Shown here piece after piece: positions 1 through 6,202 of a stretch of DNA of 9,273 nucleotides. The stretch lies in the NCBI GenBank assembly GCA_013375405.1, contig JABXJU010000180.1:1-9273 (forward strand), written 5' to 3'. This stretch comes from Candidatus Helarchaeota archaeon (GTDB taxonomy: Archaea; Asgardarchaeota; Lokiarchaeia; Helarchaeales; HEL-GB-A). The notes beneath the pieces were generated by a model that was given only the letters and a program-made list of their open reading frames with translations, did not search any database and had not been told where the DNA came from. Position numbers and translations under genes: made by a program. The stretch's first letter is position 1. Each line of letters opens with the position of its first letter.

Positions 1-102
1 TTACTTGGCGTCTCTAGAATTCAGGAGGTTGTCGGTGGCACGCGTCAAATGCAGGAATATATTGTATCAAGAGCACTCGGAAAATTGTTCAAACAGATTT
101 AA
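1..102 (+). CDS. C-terminal fragment of an unidentified protein (5' end outside window)
   Basis: The first frame is open from the window edge to a TAA at 100-102, giving 33 residues that end in ...SRALGKLFKQI. The composition (mixed hydrophobic, basic and Gly residues, an amphipathic-looking last helix) and the T-rich stretch directly after the stop make a real gene end plausible. I do not recognise the family from so short a piece. It converges on the tusA-like gene, with 60 bp between the stops. Confidence 0.45.
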   Translation, partial: LLGVSRIQEVVGGTRQMQEYIVSRALGKLFKQI

Positions 103-116
103 TTCTTTCTTTTTTT
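103..116 (+). terminator. T-rich transcription terminator after the left-edge gene
   Basis: Immediately after the TAA, the + strand reads TTCTTTCTTTTTT. Archaeal RNA polymerase commonly terminates at such T-rich tracts without a stem. No hairpin is visible. The assignment is by position and composition only. Confidence 0.35.
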
Positions 117-162
117 AATTGAACGTAGGTTATAGCTAAATAAGAAATAGGAATTAGGTTTA

Positions 163-393
163 TTAGCCTTTAATTTTTGTAAAAATGTGGTAAATACCAC
201 CTTCTTCTTGAATTTCTACGACTTCATGCCCATTCGTATTAAGGAAATTCTCAATATTGTTCTTAGCTGGCGGAAAATCGCCGACAATTTCTAGAATTTT
301 TCCTGATTCTACAGTCCTGATTTTCTTTTTAGTGAGAAGTACTGGCATAGGACAGGTTTTCCCCGTCACATCAATGAATTCATCTGCCTTCAT
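163..393 (-). CDS. TusA/SirA/YedF-family sulfur-carrier protein
   Basis: This 76-residue protein has the usual size of a TusA-family single domain. Near the N-terminus it carries the diagnostic CPMPVL motif (C14 to L19) after a VTGKTCP strand-turn, followed by a Lys-rich helix (TKKKI). The GDFPPAKNNI stretch corresponds to the second conserved segment of the family. In characterised members the first Cys of CPxP carries persulfide sulfur (or selenium) between enzymes in the cytoplasm; C14 is that residue here. The gene lies 9 bp behind the dsrE-like gene, and its start is preceded by GAGGGAT, so the two are almost certainly one transcript. DsrE plus TusA corresponds to the two domains of YedF split into separate genes. 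Which acceptor it serves cannot be told from the window. The family call is secure; the pathway is inferred. Confidence 0.9.
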   Translation of the reverse strand: MKADEFIDVTGKTCPMPVLLTKKKIRTVESGKILEIVGDFPPAKNNIENFLNTNGHEVVEIQEEGGIYHIFTKIKG

Positions 394-402
394 TGCATCC
401 CT

Positions 403-750
403 CTAGAATGTAATAGTCTGATTACTTTCAGCTACCGCTTCTACAATTTCATGCATCCCCACAATTGTAATCTTGTTTACTAGATCCTCTTGTTTTATAC
501 CTCTTGCATTACAGCAGACTCCACAAGCGATTACCTTTAATCCTTCTTCAATGGCGTTTTCTAAATATTCCAAAAGATTTGGATAATCAGCAGGATTTTG
601 GGCCTTTTTGCCAGTAAAAACGCCATCTTGAATTAAGATTACAGTTACTTCATGTTCATCTAGTAATGCCGTTAATGCAAATCTCAGGGCAGTGTAAGTT
701 TTCTCGCGACCATAGGGACCTTCAAAAATCATTATAGCCATTTTTGACAC
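403..750 (-). CDS. DsrE-family protein with CGxC motif (YedF C-terminal-domain-like)
   Basis: The protein has the DsrE/YchN-like alpha/beta order: an N-terminal strand (MAIMIFEGPYG), a long helix, a strand leading to QDGVF, a helix, then a strand running into CGVCCNARGI, and a C-terminal GMHEIVEAV helix. CGVC is a CGxC redox/persulfide motif with a third adjacent Cys, at residues 76, 79 and 80 of the protein as started here. DsrE-fold proteins accept and pass on sulfur; in YedF this domain with CGxC is fused behind a TusA domain. An in-frame ATG exists at 765, but I prefer the GTG at 748-750: a perfect GGAGG (759-763) sits 8 nt before it and overlaps the ATG itself. This gives 115 residues. 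It is the first gene of the DsrE-TusA pair, divergent from lysR. No DsrF, DsrH or DsrC partner is visible. Confidence 0.86.
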   Translation of the reverse strand: MSKMAIMIFEGPYGREKTYTALRFALTALLDEHEVTVILIQDGVFTGKKAQNPADYPNLLEYLENAIEEGLKVIACGVCCNARGIKQEDLVNKITIVGMHEIVEAVAESNQTITF

Positions 751-815
751 AAAAATTGCCTCCATTATGTCTGTTATTTGTTCTAATAGTTGTTGATTGA
801 GGAAAAGATATATGG

Positions 816-824
816 TTATATAAA
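816..824 (-). promoter_or_regulatory. TATA-like box for the dsrE-tusA transcript
   Basis: On the minus strand this reads TTTATATAA. Transcription would start about 25 bp downstream, near 792-795, leaving a leader of roughly 40 nt before the GTG at 750. It overlaps a 10-bp palindrome (820-829), so a protein bound there would block or position the basal machinery. Inferred from sequence only. Confidence 0.5.
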
Positions 825-839
825 TTTATCAGAAAAGGT

Positions 840-852
840 AATGATAATCATT
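840..852. promoter_or_regulatory. Palindromic operator candidate in the divergent lysR/dsrE promoter
   Basis: AATGATAATCATT is a perfect 6-1-6 inverted repeat. A second palindrome, ATAAATTTAT, lies at 820-829; the centres are about 21.5 bp apart, close to two helical turns. That arrangement fits a LysR-type tetramer touching two sites on one DNA face. The 13-mer also equals the core of the bacterial Fur box (GATAATGATAATCATTATC), so an iron or other metal regulator is an alternative. It lies 8 bp before the lysR TATA box and 15 bp from that of dsrE, so it could control both. Confidence 0.5.
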
Positions 853-860
853 AAAAAAAC

Positions 861-869
861 TTATATATA
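861..869 (+). promoter_or_regulatory. TATA-like box for the lysR gene
   Basis: TTATATATA follows an A-rich stretch that could serve as a BRE. A start about 25 bp downstream falls near 888-892, leaving a leader under 20 nt that still contains the GAAGGTAG Shine-Dalgarno-like motif (895-902) before ATG 908. Confidence 0.5.
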
Positions 870-907
870 TTATTTCCTTTTCTAAATAAAAGCAGAAGGT
901 AGTAAAG

Positions 908-1813
908 ATGACATTGAACCTTCATTTCTTAGAGATATTCACCAAAATTGTAGAATTTGGTAGCTTTTCAAAAACGGCTCTGAATTTAAATCTAAGTCAG
1001 AGTGCAATTAGTCAGCAAATTGAAGTTTTAGAAAAATATTTTGGAGCTAAACTATTCGAGAGGAGCATAAAGGGAGTCCAATTGACAGATGAGGGAAAAA
1101 TTCTGAAAAAATACTGTGATAATATTCTAGATAACGTAAAAATGGCTAAAATGGAAATTGCCAGGTCGTTAGGAGAAATTAAAGGAATATTGAGAATCAG
1201 TAGCTCTACCATACCTGGGGAACATATCCTCCCGAAATATATCATCCAATTTAAGAAAAAATATCCTAACATTGAATTCGAGATTGAAGTAAATGATTCT
1301 GAGATAAGTTTAAACAGATTAAGAGAAGGAATTGTGGATTTGGCTGCAGTCGGTAGTTTAGACGAAAGTGAAAAGTTTGATTTCAAGACGCTTGCAGAAG
1401 AAGAATTGGTTCTTGTTGTTCCCAAAGATCATGAACTAGTAAAGAAAGGTTTAGATAATCTTAAGGATATTTCGAAATATAGCTACATTTTCCGAGAAAA
1501 AACCTCTGGTACAAGAAAGGAGAGTGAAAAAATCCTTAAAACCGCAGGAATCAAAATTGGAGATTTAGAAATTGTGGGTGAATTAAATACGACTGAATCC
1601 ATTCTTACAGCGATTTCAGAAGGCCTAGGAATAAGTCTAGTTTCGTCTATTGCCGCTTCCAAATTAGAGAAAACAGGGCTTGTCAAATGTTTGAAACTCC
1701 TGAATATCTCTACTGCACGAAAGTTATATCTTGTGAAAAAAAAACAAGAAGATAGAACTGAAAGCCAATTAACAAAGGCTTTTTGGAATTTTGTGAAGAA
1801 AGAGACGATCTAA
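908..1813 (+). CDS. LysR-type transcriptional regulator, selenium/sulfur-metabolism type
   Basis: At 301 residues this has the normal length for the family. The first 65 residues form the winged helix-turn-helix (FTKIVEFGSFSKTA, then the recognition helix SQSAISQQIEVLEK and the wing GAKLFER..GVQLTDEG). The linker helix covers about 66-92. The effector-binding periplasmic-binding-protein fold starts at about 93 (GILRISSSTIPGEHILP) with a domain-closing REKTSGTR stretch at 196-203. That SGTR-containing signature occurs in CysL/YeiE-like regulators and the selenium-associated LysR group. LysR proteins usually autoregulate and control a divergent neighbour; here that is dsrE-tusA, with palindromes in the shared promoter. 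The start ATG has a short GAAGGTAG motif before it. LysR is bacterial in origin and probably came by transfer, but base composition matches the neighbours. The inducer is unknown; a sulfur or selenium compound is inferred from context. Confidence 0.92.
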   Translation: MTLNLHFLEIFTKIVEFGSFSKTALNLNLSQSAISQQIEVLEKYFGAKLFERSIKGVQLTDEGKILKKYCDNILDNVKMAKMEIARSLGEIKGILRISSSTIPGEHILPKYIIQFKKKYPNIEFEIEVNDSEISLNRLREGIVDLAAVGSLDESEKFDFKTLAEEELVLVVPKDHELVKKGLDNLKDISKYSYIFREKTSGTRKESEKILKTAGIKIGDLEIVGELNTTESILTAISEGLGISLVSSIAASKLEKTGLVKCLKLLNISTARKLYLVKKKQEDRTESQLTKAFWNFVKKETI

Positions 1814-1837
1814 GTGTAATTAGGAAAGTCTTTGTAA

Positions 1838-2638
1838 TTAACTTTTATTTTTAAAATAATATTCAAACCGGTCAAAAACTTCTTTTAGGACGATTGGGAC
1901 TAAGAAAATCCACCATAAGAAAAGCCAGATGGGCATTCCTAGAAAGACGGCAATATCATATTCATAAAGCCCAAAGGATACCATCAATCCTTCAAATAGA
2001 AACGCATAAGGTAAAATTGTGATGATAAATAGTTCATTCTTTTTGGGACGAAAAATAATAAACCGAACTAGAATTAAACTGGCATAAATAATTGTGGATA
2101 GTAAAATATCCTTTGAGATATTATAAATAATAATTCTGAGAGATATTAGAATGATAAGATCAATGATTAGCTGAATGTCAACCCATCCTTTAACAAAAGA
2201 TCCATCTTTTTGAAATTCTTTACCTTTAAACCATTTAATATGAAAGATTTTCCGAAATATTAGGAAAATTTGGCCCCAAAATAGAATCATCCAAAGCGGC
2301 AATAAACCATCAAGGATTGGAATTATGGTCTTAGAATTATATCGATATACTCCGTTGATCATTGACATCAAATCATTGCCACCTCCAGCTAAAACTCCTA
2401 ATATAAAAAAAAGCCAATCACCTTTCTCATTGACTAAAATAAATCTGATGATTAAATTTATTCCGAAAACTACAGTGATAATGATTGTGTAGAGTACATT
2501 CGTGCTTGCCAATTGGCCAAATATGCCAACTGTCACAATGATTACAAATAAGAACAAGGTTTCCCAGATTAATCGCTGTTCTGGTGTAGTTGGTGGAAAT
2601 TTGAGCAATCTTTCAGGAGATTTTTCGCTATTTATCAT
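1838..2638 (-). CDS. Multi-pass membrane protein with two similar halves, function unknown
   Basis: The 266 residues include about seven to eight hydrophobic segments (roughly 26-43, 48-67, 74-85, 111-128, 155-171, 177-196, 202-222, 229-252). A soluble basic loop of about 25 residues lies after segment four (KWFKGKEFQKDGSF). Two similar blocks stand out: L90-M91, G96-VYRY, P114-LWMILFW, and L218-M219, G223-LYEY, P236-IWLFLWW, pointing to an internal duplication. The layout loosely recalls the duplicated lycopene-cyclase/CruF-like membrane proteins, but I cannot establish homology and assign no reaction. The first 24 residues are polar and probably cytosolic. The gene is 47 bp behind the radical SAM gene on the same strand and converges on lysR with 24 bp between the stops. 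No strong Shine-Dalgarno motif precedes ATG 2638. Expression is real by coding character; function is open. Confidence 0.75.
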   Translation of the reverse strand: MINSEKSPERLLKFPPTTPEQRLIWETLFLFVIIVTVGIFGQLASTNVLYTIIITVVFGINLIIRFILVNEKGDWLFFILGVLAGGGNDLMSMINGVYRYNSKTIIPILDGLLPLWMILFWGQIFLIFRKIFHIKWFKGKEFQKDGSFVKGWVDIQLIIDLIILISLRIIIYNISKDILLSTIIYASLILVRFIIFRPKKNELFIITILPYAFLFEGLMVSFGLYEYDIAVFLGMPIWLFLWWIFLVPIVLKEVFDRFEYYFKNKS

Positions 2639-2685
2639 TTATTTCACTATTTTAACAATTTAGGATTAAAGATAAAATTGTTATT

Positions 2686-3948
2686 TTAGCCTATGAGGCT
2701 TCGAATTTCATTAAATATACCACTATCGAATAGACCAAGTAAAGCCTTGCCGTACGTGTCTGTTACTACATCTTGCATCCAAGCGCAATGTCCTTTACAT
2801 TGATTTTTTCCGTCCCCGTGGAAATCTATAGGATTAATTAGCTTTTCTGCAGCCTTATGCACTTCATTGACATTCTTATAGTTCAGAACATTAACCATAG
2901 CAGGGATTGAGTATGCTTTGCAAGGCCAAAATAATTCACCATTATAATCAATATGATCGAAAACCGTTGGATAACAATGAATATCTGTGGCCCTTAGTAC
3001 TTGATCAAGCATTTTTACCGAAGCAATCATCGGATATCCCTGCTTCGCCCGCTCGAGGATTTTATCCACTAGCTCTTGATATCTGGGATTTTTAATTAAT
3101 TCGTGATCGGGTTCATGCCCGATATTAGCAGAAACGGGAGAGAAACAAATACCTAAATCACAACACCAATCCAAGATGTCGAAAGAATCCTCTATTGTAT
3201 CTCTCGTAATAACAGTATTTGCTACTAATTTAAATTGAACAAAATTTTGGAGGATTCTTAAAGTTAGAATATTCCTCAAAACTTTTCGAGAAGTCCTATC
3301 CTTGACTTCATACAGCTTCGATAATTTGGGAATGCTGAGAGAATCAAGTGAGATAATTATTACATCCATTTGTGCGAGGAAATTTTTATATCGGGGTTCA
3401 AGGAGTAAATCTCCAATTAATGACCCGTTTGTGTTTATCATATTGAACATATTTAATTTTGTAGAATAATCTAGCAGTTCAGGTAGATCTTTGTGAAGCG
3501 TGGGTTCTCCGCCACAGAAATAGATAGCTGAGCTACCCTTCATAATTTTGATTAAGCGCTTTCCCTGTTCTGTTGTTAAATTCTTATTGAGGCCCTCTCG
3601 ATAAAGGGTTGGATATTTTCCGCCTCTGTGATTGCTACAATAAGAACATAGGAAGTTGCACTGGTTTGTCATAGTCCAAATATAGAAAATTGGGATGAAA
3701 TTGTGGCTTCCTTTCGCCATTCGTCTTTTATTAATAAATAACGCCCTTAATGTTTTTAAAAGGGCAAGTATTTTTCTCTTCTGGAAAAAAGTACCTGATA
3801 GCGGAGTCATATTATGCGAAATATTTCTAGCAATCTTTAGTGCTATGCGCCCAGCTTCACGATGCATCTCGTCCCAATCAGGATGATGAGGTTTGGGTTT
3901 ATAATGATGAAATTTAGGAAATACTAGCTCGTGAGCCTTTTGATTCAT
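2686..3948 (-). CDS. Radical SAM enzyme with extra C-terminal cysteines
   Basis: The 420-residue protein has the radical SAM cluster motif CNFLCSYC (C97, C101, C104; CxxxCxxC), which binds the [4Fe-4S] cluster that cleaves S-adenosylmethionine. It also has the SAM-contact motif FCGGEPT (144-150), INTNGS after the third strand, and IISLDS after the fourth. The first 80 or so residues form a His- and Lys-rich helical extension before the barrel. The C-terminus has four further cysteines (C325, C343, C384, C388 as CKGHC) placed like a SPASM or Twitch auxiliary-cluster domain, although the spacing is not canonical SPASM. Members of this class modify peptides, lipids or cofactors; no B12-binding domain is visible. 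ATG 3946-3948 overlaps the cupin stop (TGA 3945-3947), so the two are translationally coupled. The substrate is unknown; neither a precursor peptide nor a lipid pathway gene is recognisable nearby, unless the cupin's own product is involved. Confidence 0.9.
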   Translation of the reverse strand: MNQKAHELVFPKFHHYKPKPHHPDWDEMHREAGRIALKIARNISHNMTPLSGTFFQKRKILALLKTLRALFINKRRMAKGSHNFIPIFYIWTMTNQCNFLCSYCSNHRGGKYPTLYREGLNKNLTTEQGKRLIKIMKGSSAIYFCGGEPTLHKDLPELLDYSTKLNMFNMINTNGSLIGDLLLEPRYKNFLAQMDVIIISLDSLSIPKLSKLYEVKDRTSRKVLRNILTLRILQNFVQFKLVANTVITRDTIEDSFDILDWCCDLGICFSPVSANIGHEPDHELIKNPRYQELVDKILERAKQGYPMIASVKMLDQVLRATDIHCYPTVFDHIDYNGELFWPCKAYSIPAMVNVLNYKNVNEVHKAAEKLINPIDFHGDGKNQCKGHCAWMQDVVTDTYGKALLGLFDSGIFNEIRSLIG

Positions 3949-4277
3949 TTATAATCTTCTCTTGCAGGATTAAATACATCAATTACTATACAATTTTCAA
4001 TAACTTTTGCGCCATGTTCAGCATTGGAGGGAGCGAAATAACTATCGCCAGCTTTCAATTGGTAAGTTTTCCCATAGATATAAAAGTCGAGCTTTCCTTT
4101 GACAACGTAACCCATTTGAGTATGGGGATGGGAGTGCATTGGAAGATTTGCATCTTTTCTTAAATCAAAATAAACTAACATGACTTGGTCATTATGAACA
4201 AGAGTGTGACGGTAGATTCCGGGGAGCATTTCAATAGGAACAACATCTTCAAAATTAATTACTTTCATCTCAGGCAT
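3945..4277 (-). CDS. Small single-domain cupin protein
   Basis: This 110-residue protein is one double-stranded beta-helix (cupin) domain. Motif 1 reads PMHSHPHTQMGYVVKG with H48, H50 and Q54 in metal-ligand positions (Gln replacing the usual Glu, plus an extra H52). Motif 2 is AGDSYFAPSNAEHGA with H88 as the fourth ligand. Such small cupins bind a divalent metal and act as dioxygenases, isomerases, or sensors and stabilisers of small molecules; the sequence does not say which. Its TGA overlaps the ATG of the radical SAM gene, so the products are probably made in step and may act on the same compound. The ATG at 4277 is taken; a second Met three codons in is possible. A 7-codon ORF (4277-4300) ends in TAATG over this start. 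Confidence 0.88.
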   Translation of the reverse strand: MPEMKVINFEDVVPIEMLPGIYRHTLVHNDQVMLVYFDLRKDANLPMHSHPHTQMGYVVKGKLDFYIYGKTYQLKAGDSYFAPSNAEHGAKVIENCIVIDVFNPAREDYK

Positions 4278-4318
4278 TATTCGATCGCCGACCTCTTCAT
4301 TTAAGTCTCAGTTCATTT

Positions 4319-4327
4319 AAAAAAAAA
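4319..4327 (-). terminator. T9 tract after the MFS gene
   Basis: On the minus strand nine T residues follow the MFS stop within about 8 bp. This could end the MFS transcript and separate it from cupin-radical SAM. The same stretch (TTTTTAAATG) may also act as a weak TATA element for the cupin gene, giving a start near 4295. Confidence 0.35.
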
Positions 4328-4334
4328 GAGATTA

Positions 4335-5585
4335 TTAAGAATTTTCCATTGAAAAATCTTCCGAGAGAGAGGATTCGAAAAGAGAGGGGGCTGGAGAGGG
4401 TTCACTTGGTGGGAAAGATACTTCTTCGAGATTTGATTCTTTACCCCATAAATAAATTAAGAGCAGCCCGATACCAGTAATAATTAAGCAAGTAAGCGCA
4501 ACCCATGGCGACCCACCTACGTGGTATCCGCCACCTAATCCATAACCAATGAAAAAGCCAATGAAAAATGCAACTAGGTTTAATGATAGAAAGACAGAGT
4601 AATAGCGCCCTCTCTCATCCTGTGGTGAAATGTCTCCTAAAACTATTATAATAGTGGTTATTAATATAGGAAGTCCAGCTAGAAAAACAGCTCCAATTGG
4701 GAAATAATATGATAGAAAAGAAATAGTACCAAGAATTGCGCCATAGACCAGCACTTGTTTGCGTCCTTTATCTAGAAGGAAGCCACTTACAACAAGGAAA
4801 AGTCCCCCAGCTGCGAAGCCGATACTTGCGATTTCTTGATAATATGGATAAGATGTTTGGCCAAATCCTCCAATAGGCAGGAAAATTCCTTGTGTAAGCC
4901 AAATCAGCATGAATGCAATGAGATATGTGCGAAATTTTTGATTTCCCCAAAGAAAGTTATAAGTTGAAACAATACTTTGCAGGAAACCTTCATCTGTTGA
5001 TTCGCTTTTCATTACTGGTGCAATAGTCTCGTCAGTTTTCGCGATGAGAATGTATATAGCTATACCAGCACCGATTAATTTTATGATCCCAAACGCGACC
5101 ATTAAGATATTTGGTGCAAAAATCGTGGAGCTATGCCAAGAGAGAACGATAGCAGATATAATCCATGCAATTCCGCTAATTAAACCAGCAATTTTTCCAC
5201 GTTGTTCCATTTTTGTGACATCTGCAAAAAATGCTAACATGGCTGTAATAGTAAAACCTGATATAATCCCAAGAAAAACCCATAAGATTGATAGAGCTAC
5301 AGTATCATTGATAACAAATGCAAGTACCAGTGTTAATAATCCTTCCGGAATTAATAGAATAAGAAACCAAGCCCGTCGCCGATTGTCTACGATTAAACCA
5401 GAAAATAGTAAAGTAATAAACAATGGAATGAGGTACCAGAAAAGAATCCAAAATCCACCTCTTTCAATTTCAATCATAATTACTGAAACCACATCAATTC
5501 CAAAGAAAATAATGAAAAATACGAGGAGGAAACTGAAAACTTTTTTCTCTATTTCAATTTCTAGGCGATTCAAAATATTTGGCAT
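4335..5585 (-). CDS. Major facilitator superfamily (MFS) transporter
   Basis: The protein has about twelve hydrophobic helices, typical MFS length, and a clear two-half layout. The loop between helices 2 and 3 has GLIVDNRRR, and its counterpart in the second half is GFLLDKGRK; both are versions of MFS motif A. A second paired motif, DVTKMEQRGKIAG in the first half and DISPQDERGRYYS in the second, follows helix 4 and helix 10. A charged loop of roughly 25 residues links the halves (about 188-205). The last 35 residues form a Ser/Pro/Glu-rich, probably cytosolic disordered tail. An in-frame ATG at 5597 exists, but I choose ATG 5583-5585: GGTGA (5591-5595) sits 5 nt before it, and the TATA-like box at 5618-5627 would put the transcription start at about 5597. 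Substrate cannot be told. It leads a run of four same-strand genes and may export or import what the cupin/radical SAM pair handles. Confidence 0.88.
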   Translation of the reverse strand: MPNILNRLEIEIEKKVFSFLLVFFIIFFGIDVVSVIMIEIERGGFWILFWYLIPLFITLLFSGLIVDNRRRAWFLILLIPEGLLTLVLAFVINDTVALSILWVFLGIISGFTITAMLAFFADVTKMEQRGKIAGLISGIAWIISAIVLSWHSSTIFAPNILMVAFGIIKLIGAGIAIYILIAKTDETIAPVMKSESTDEGFLQSIVSTYNFLWGNQKFRTYLIAFMLIWLTQGIFLPIGGFGQTSYPYYQEIASIGFAAGGLFLVVSGFLLDKGRKQVLVYGAILGTISFLSYYFPIGAVFLAGLPILITTIIIVLGDISPQDERGRYYSVFLSLNLVAFFIGFFIGYGLGGGYHVGGSPWVALTCLIITGIGLLLIYLWGKESNLEEVSFPPSEPSPAPSLFESSLSEDFSMENS

Positions 5586-5617
5586 AATTTTCACCATTGA
5601 AATGTGATTATTATTAA

Positions 5618-5627
5618 GATATATATC
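5618..5627 (-). promoter_or_regulatory. TATA-like box for the MFS gene
   Basis: GATATATATC lies about 25 bp before position 5597 on the minus strand. The predicted leader of about 12 nt contains the GGTGA ribosome-binding motif, supporting the start at 5585. Confidence 0.45.
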
Positions 5628-5673
5628 GGTTTTAAATGTTTATTCTACAAAAAGATATTTTATCAGACAAAAA

Positions 5674-5682
5674 TTTATTAAA
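5674..5682 (+). promoter_or_regulatory. TATA-like box for the GNAT gene
   Basis: TTTATTAAA, preceded by an A-rich stretch, would direct initiation near 5703, some 27 nt before the ATG. It shares the intergenic space with the divergent MFS promoter, about 50 bp away. Confidence 0.38.
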
Positions 5683-5729
5683 TCAGGAACCGCGACATTT
5701 TAATTAAAGTAAGTTAGGGTGAAAGCAAA

Positions 5730-6200
5730 ATGATAACGGTACGAGAATATACCGATAAGGATTATAACACGGCAACCGAACTCATGAAAAAGTTAACGGA
5801 ACTAATGGGGGAAAAATTCAATGAGTTCCGGTGGAAGACTTCACTTCTCGCCAGAAAGAGCCAACAAGAAGGGATGTTTATTGCAATTGAAGATGAGAGA
5901 GTAGTAGGGATGAGCTTTGCCGAGTTGAGGGGGCGAGAGGGCGGTAATTTTGGATATATAAGTAGTGTAATTGTCGATGAAGATTATCGTGGGCAAGGAA
6001 TCGGAGAATTACTTATTCAAAAGGCAGTAATGCATTTGGGACGGCGTGGAGTAAATACAGTGCGGATTAATGTGAGAAAGGAAGCTGTTGGGGCTATAAA
6101 ATTATATGAAAAAGTCGGATTTAAAGAAAAGTTTCGAGTGATGGAATTAGAAATAAGCAAAGACCAGAAATGGGAGAAACCAAAACCACCACGTGCATGA
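5730..6200 (+). CDS. GNAT-family N-acetyltransferase
   Basis: The 156-residue protein spans one GNAT fold. The acetyl-CoA-binding motif A is VDEDYRGQGIGELL (82-95), with R87-G88-Q89-G90-I91-G92 forming the pyrophosphate loop. Motif B contains A121...LYEKVGF (125-131), whose Tyr is usually the general acid. The N-terminus (ITVREYTDKDY) is the typical first strand and helix. The short tail KWEKPKPPRA is basic and Pro-rich. GGGTGA (5717-5722) stands 7 nt before ATG 5730, a textbook ribosome-binding site. Substrate (amine, protein N-terminus or antibiotic) is not determinable. Its stop is only 2 bp from the stop of the converging downstream gene. It is divergent from the MFS gene. Confidence 0.92.
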   Translation: MITVREYTDKDYNTATELMKKLTELMGEKFNEFRWKTSLLARKSQQEGMFIAIEDERVVGMSFAELRGREGGNFGYISSVIVDEDYRGQGIGELLIQKAVMHLGRRGVNTVRINVRKEAVGAIKLYEKVGFKEKFRVMELEISKDQKWEKPKPPRA

Positions 6201-6202
6201 TT

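Noticed and set aside
861..882. Simple TA-rich stretch considered as a repeat or origin element
   Set aside because: It is short, unique in the window and best explained as the lysR TATA region.
1012..1425. A 137-codon open frame antisense to the LysR gene
   Set aside because: The sense frame is an unmistakable LysR protein. The antisense product is Ser/Leu-rich and resembles nothing, as expected of a shadow frame.
4277..4300. A seven-codon ORF (MKRSAIE) ending in TAATG over the cupin start, as a possible leader peptide
   Set aside because: Such a short frame is expected by chance, shows no repeated regulatory codon and has no convincing ribosome-binding site of its own.
5044..5607. A 187-codon open frame on the + strand
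   Set aside because: It lies fully antisense to the MFS transporter, whose hydrophobic codons leave the opposite strand open. The translation is compositionally odd (Ile/Asn/Arg-rich without fold-like pattern) and has no ribosome-binding motif.
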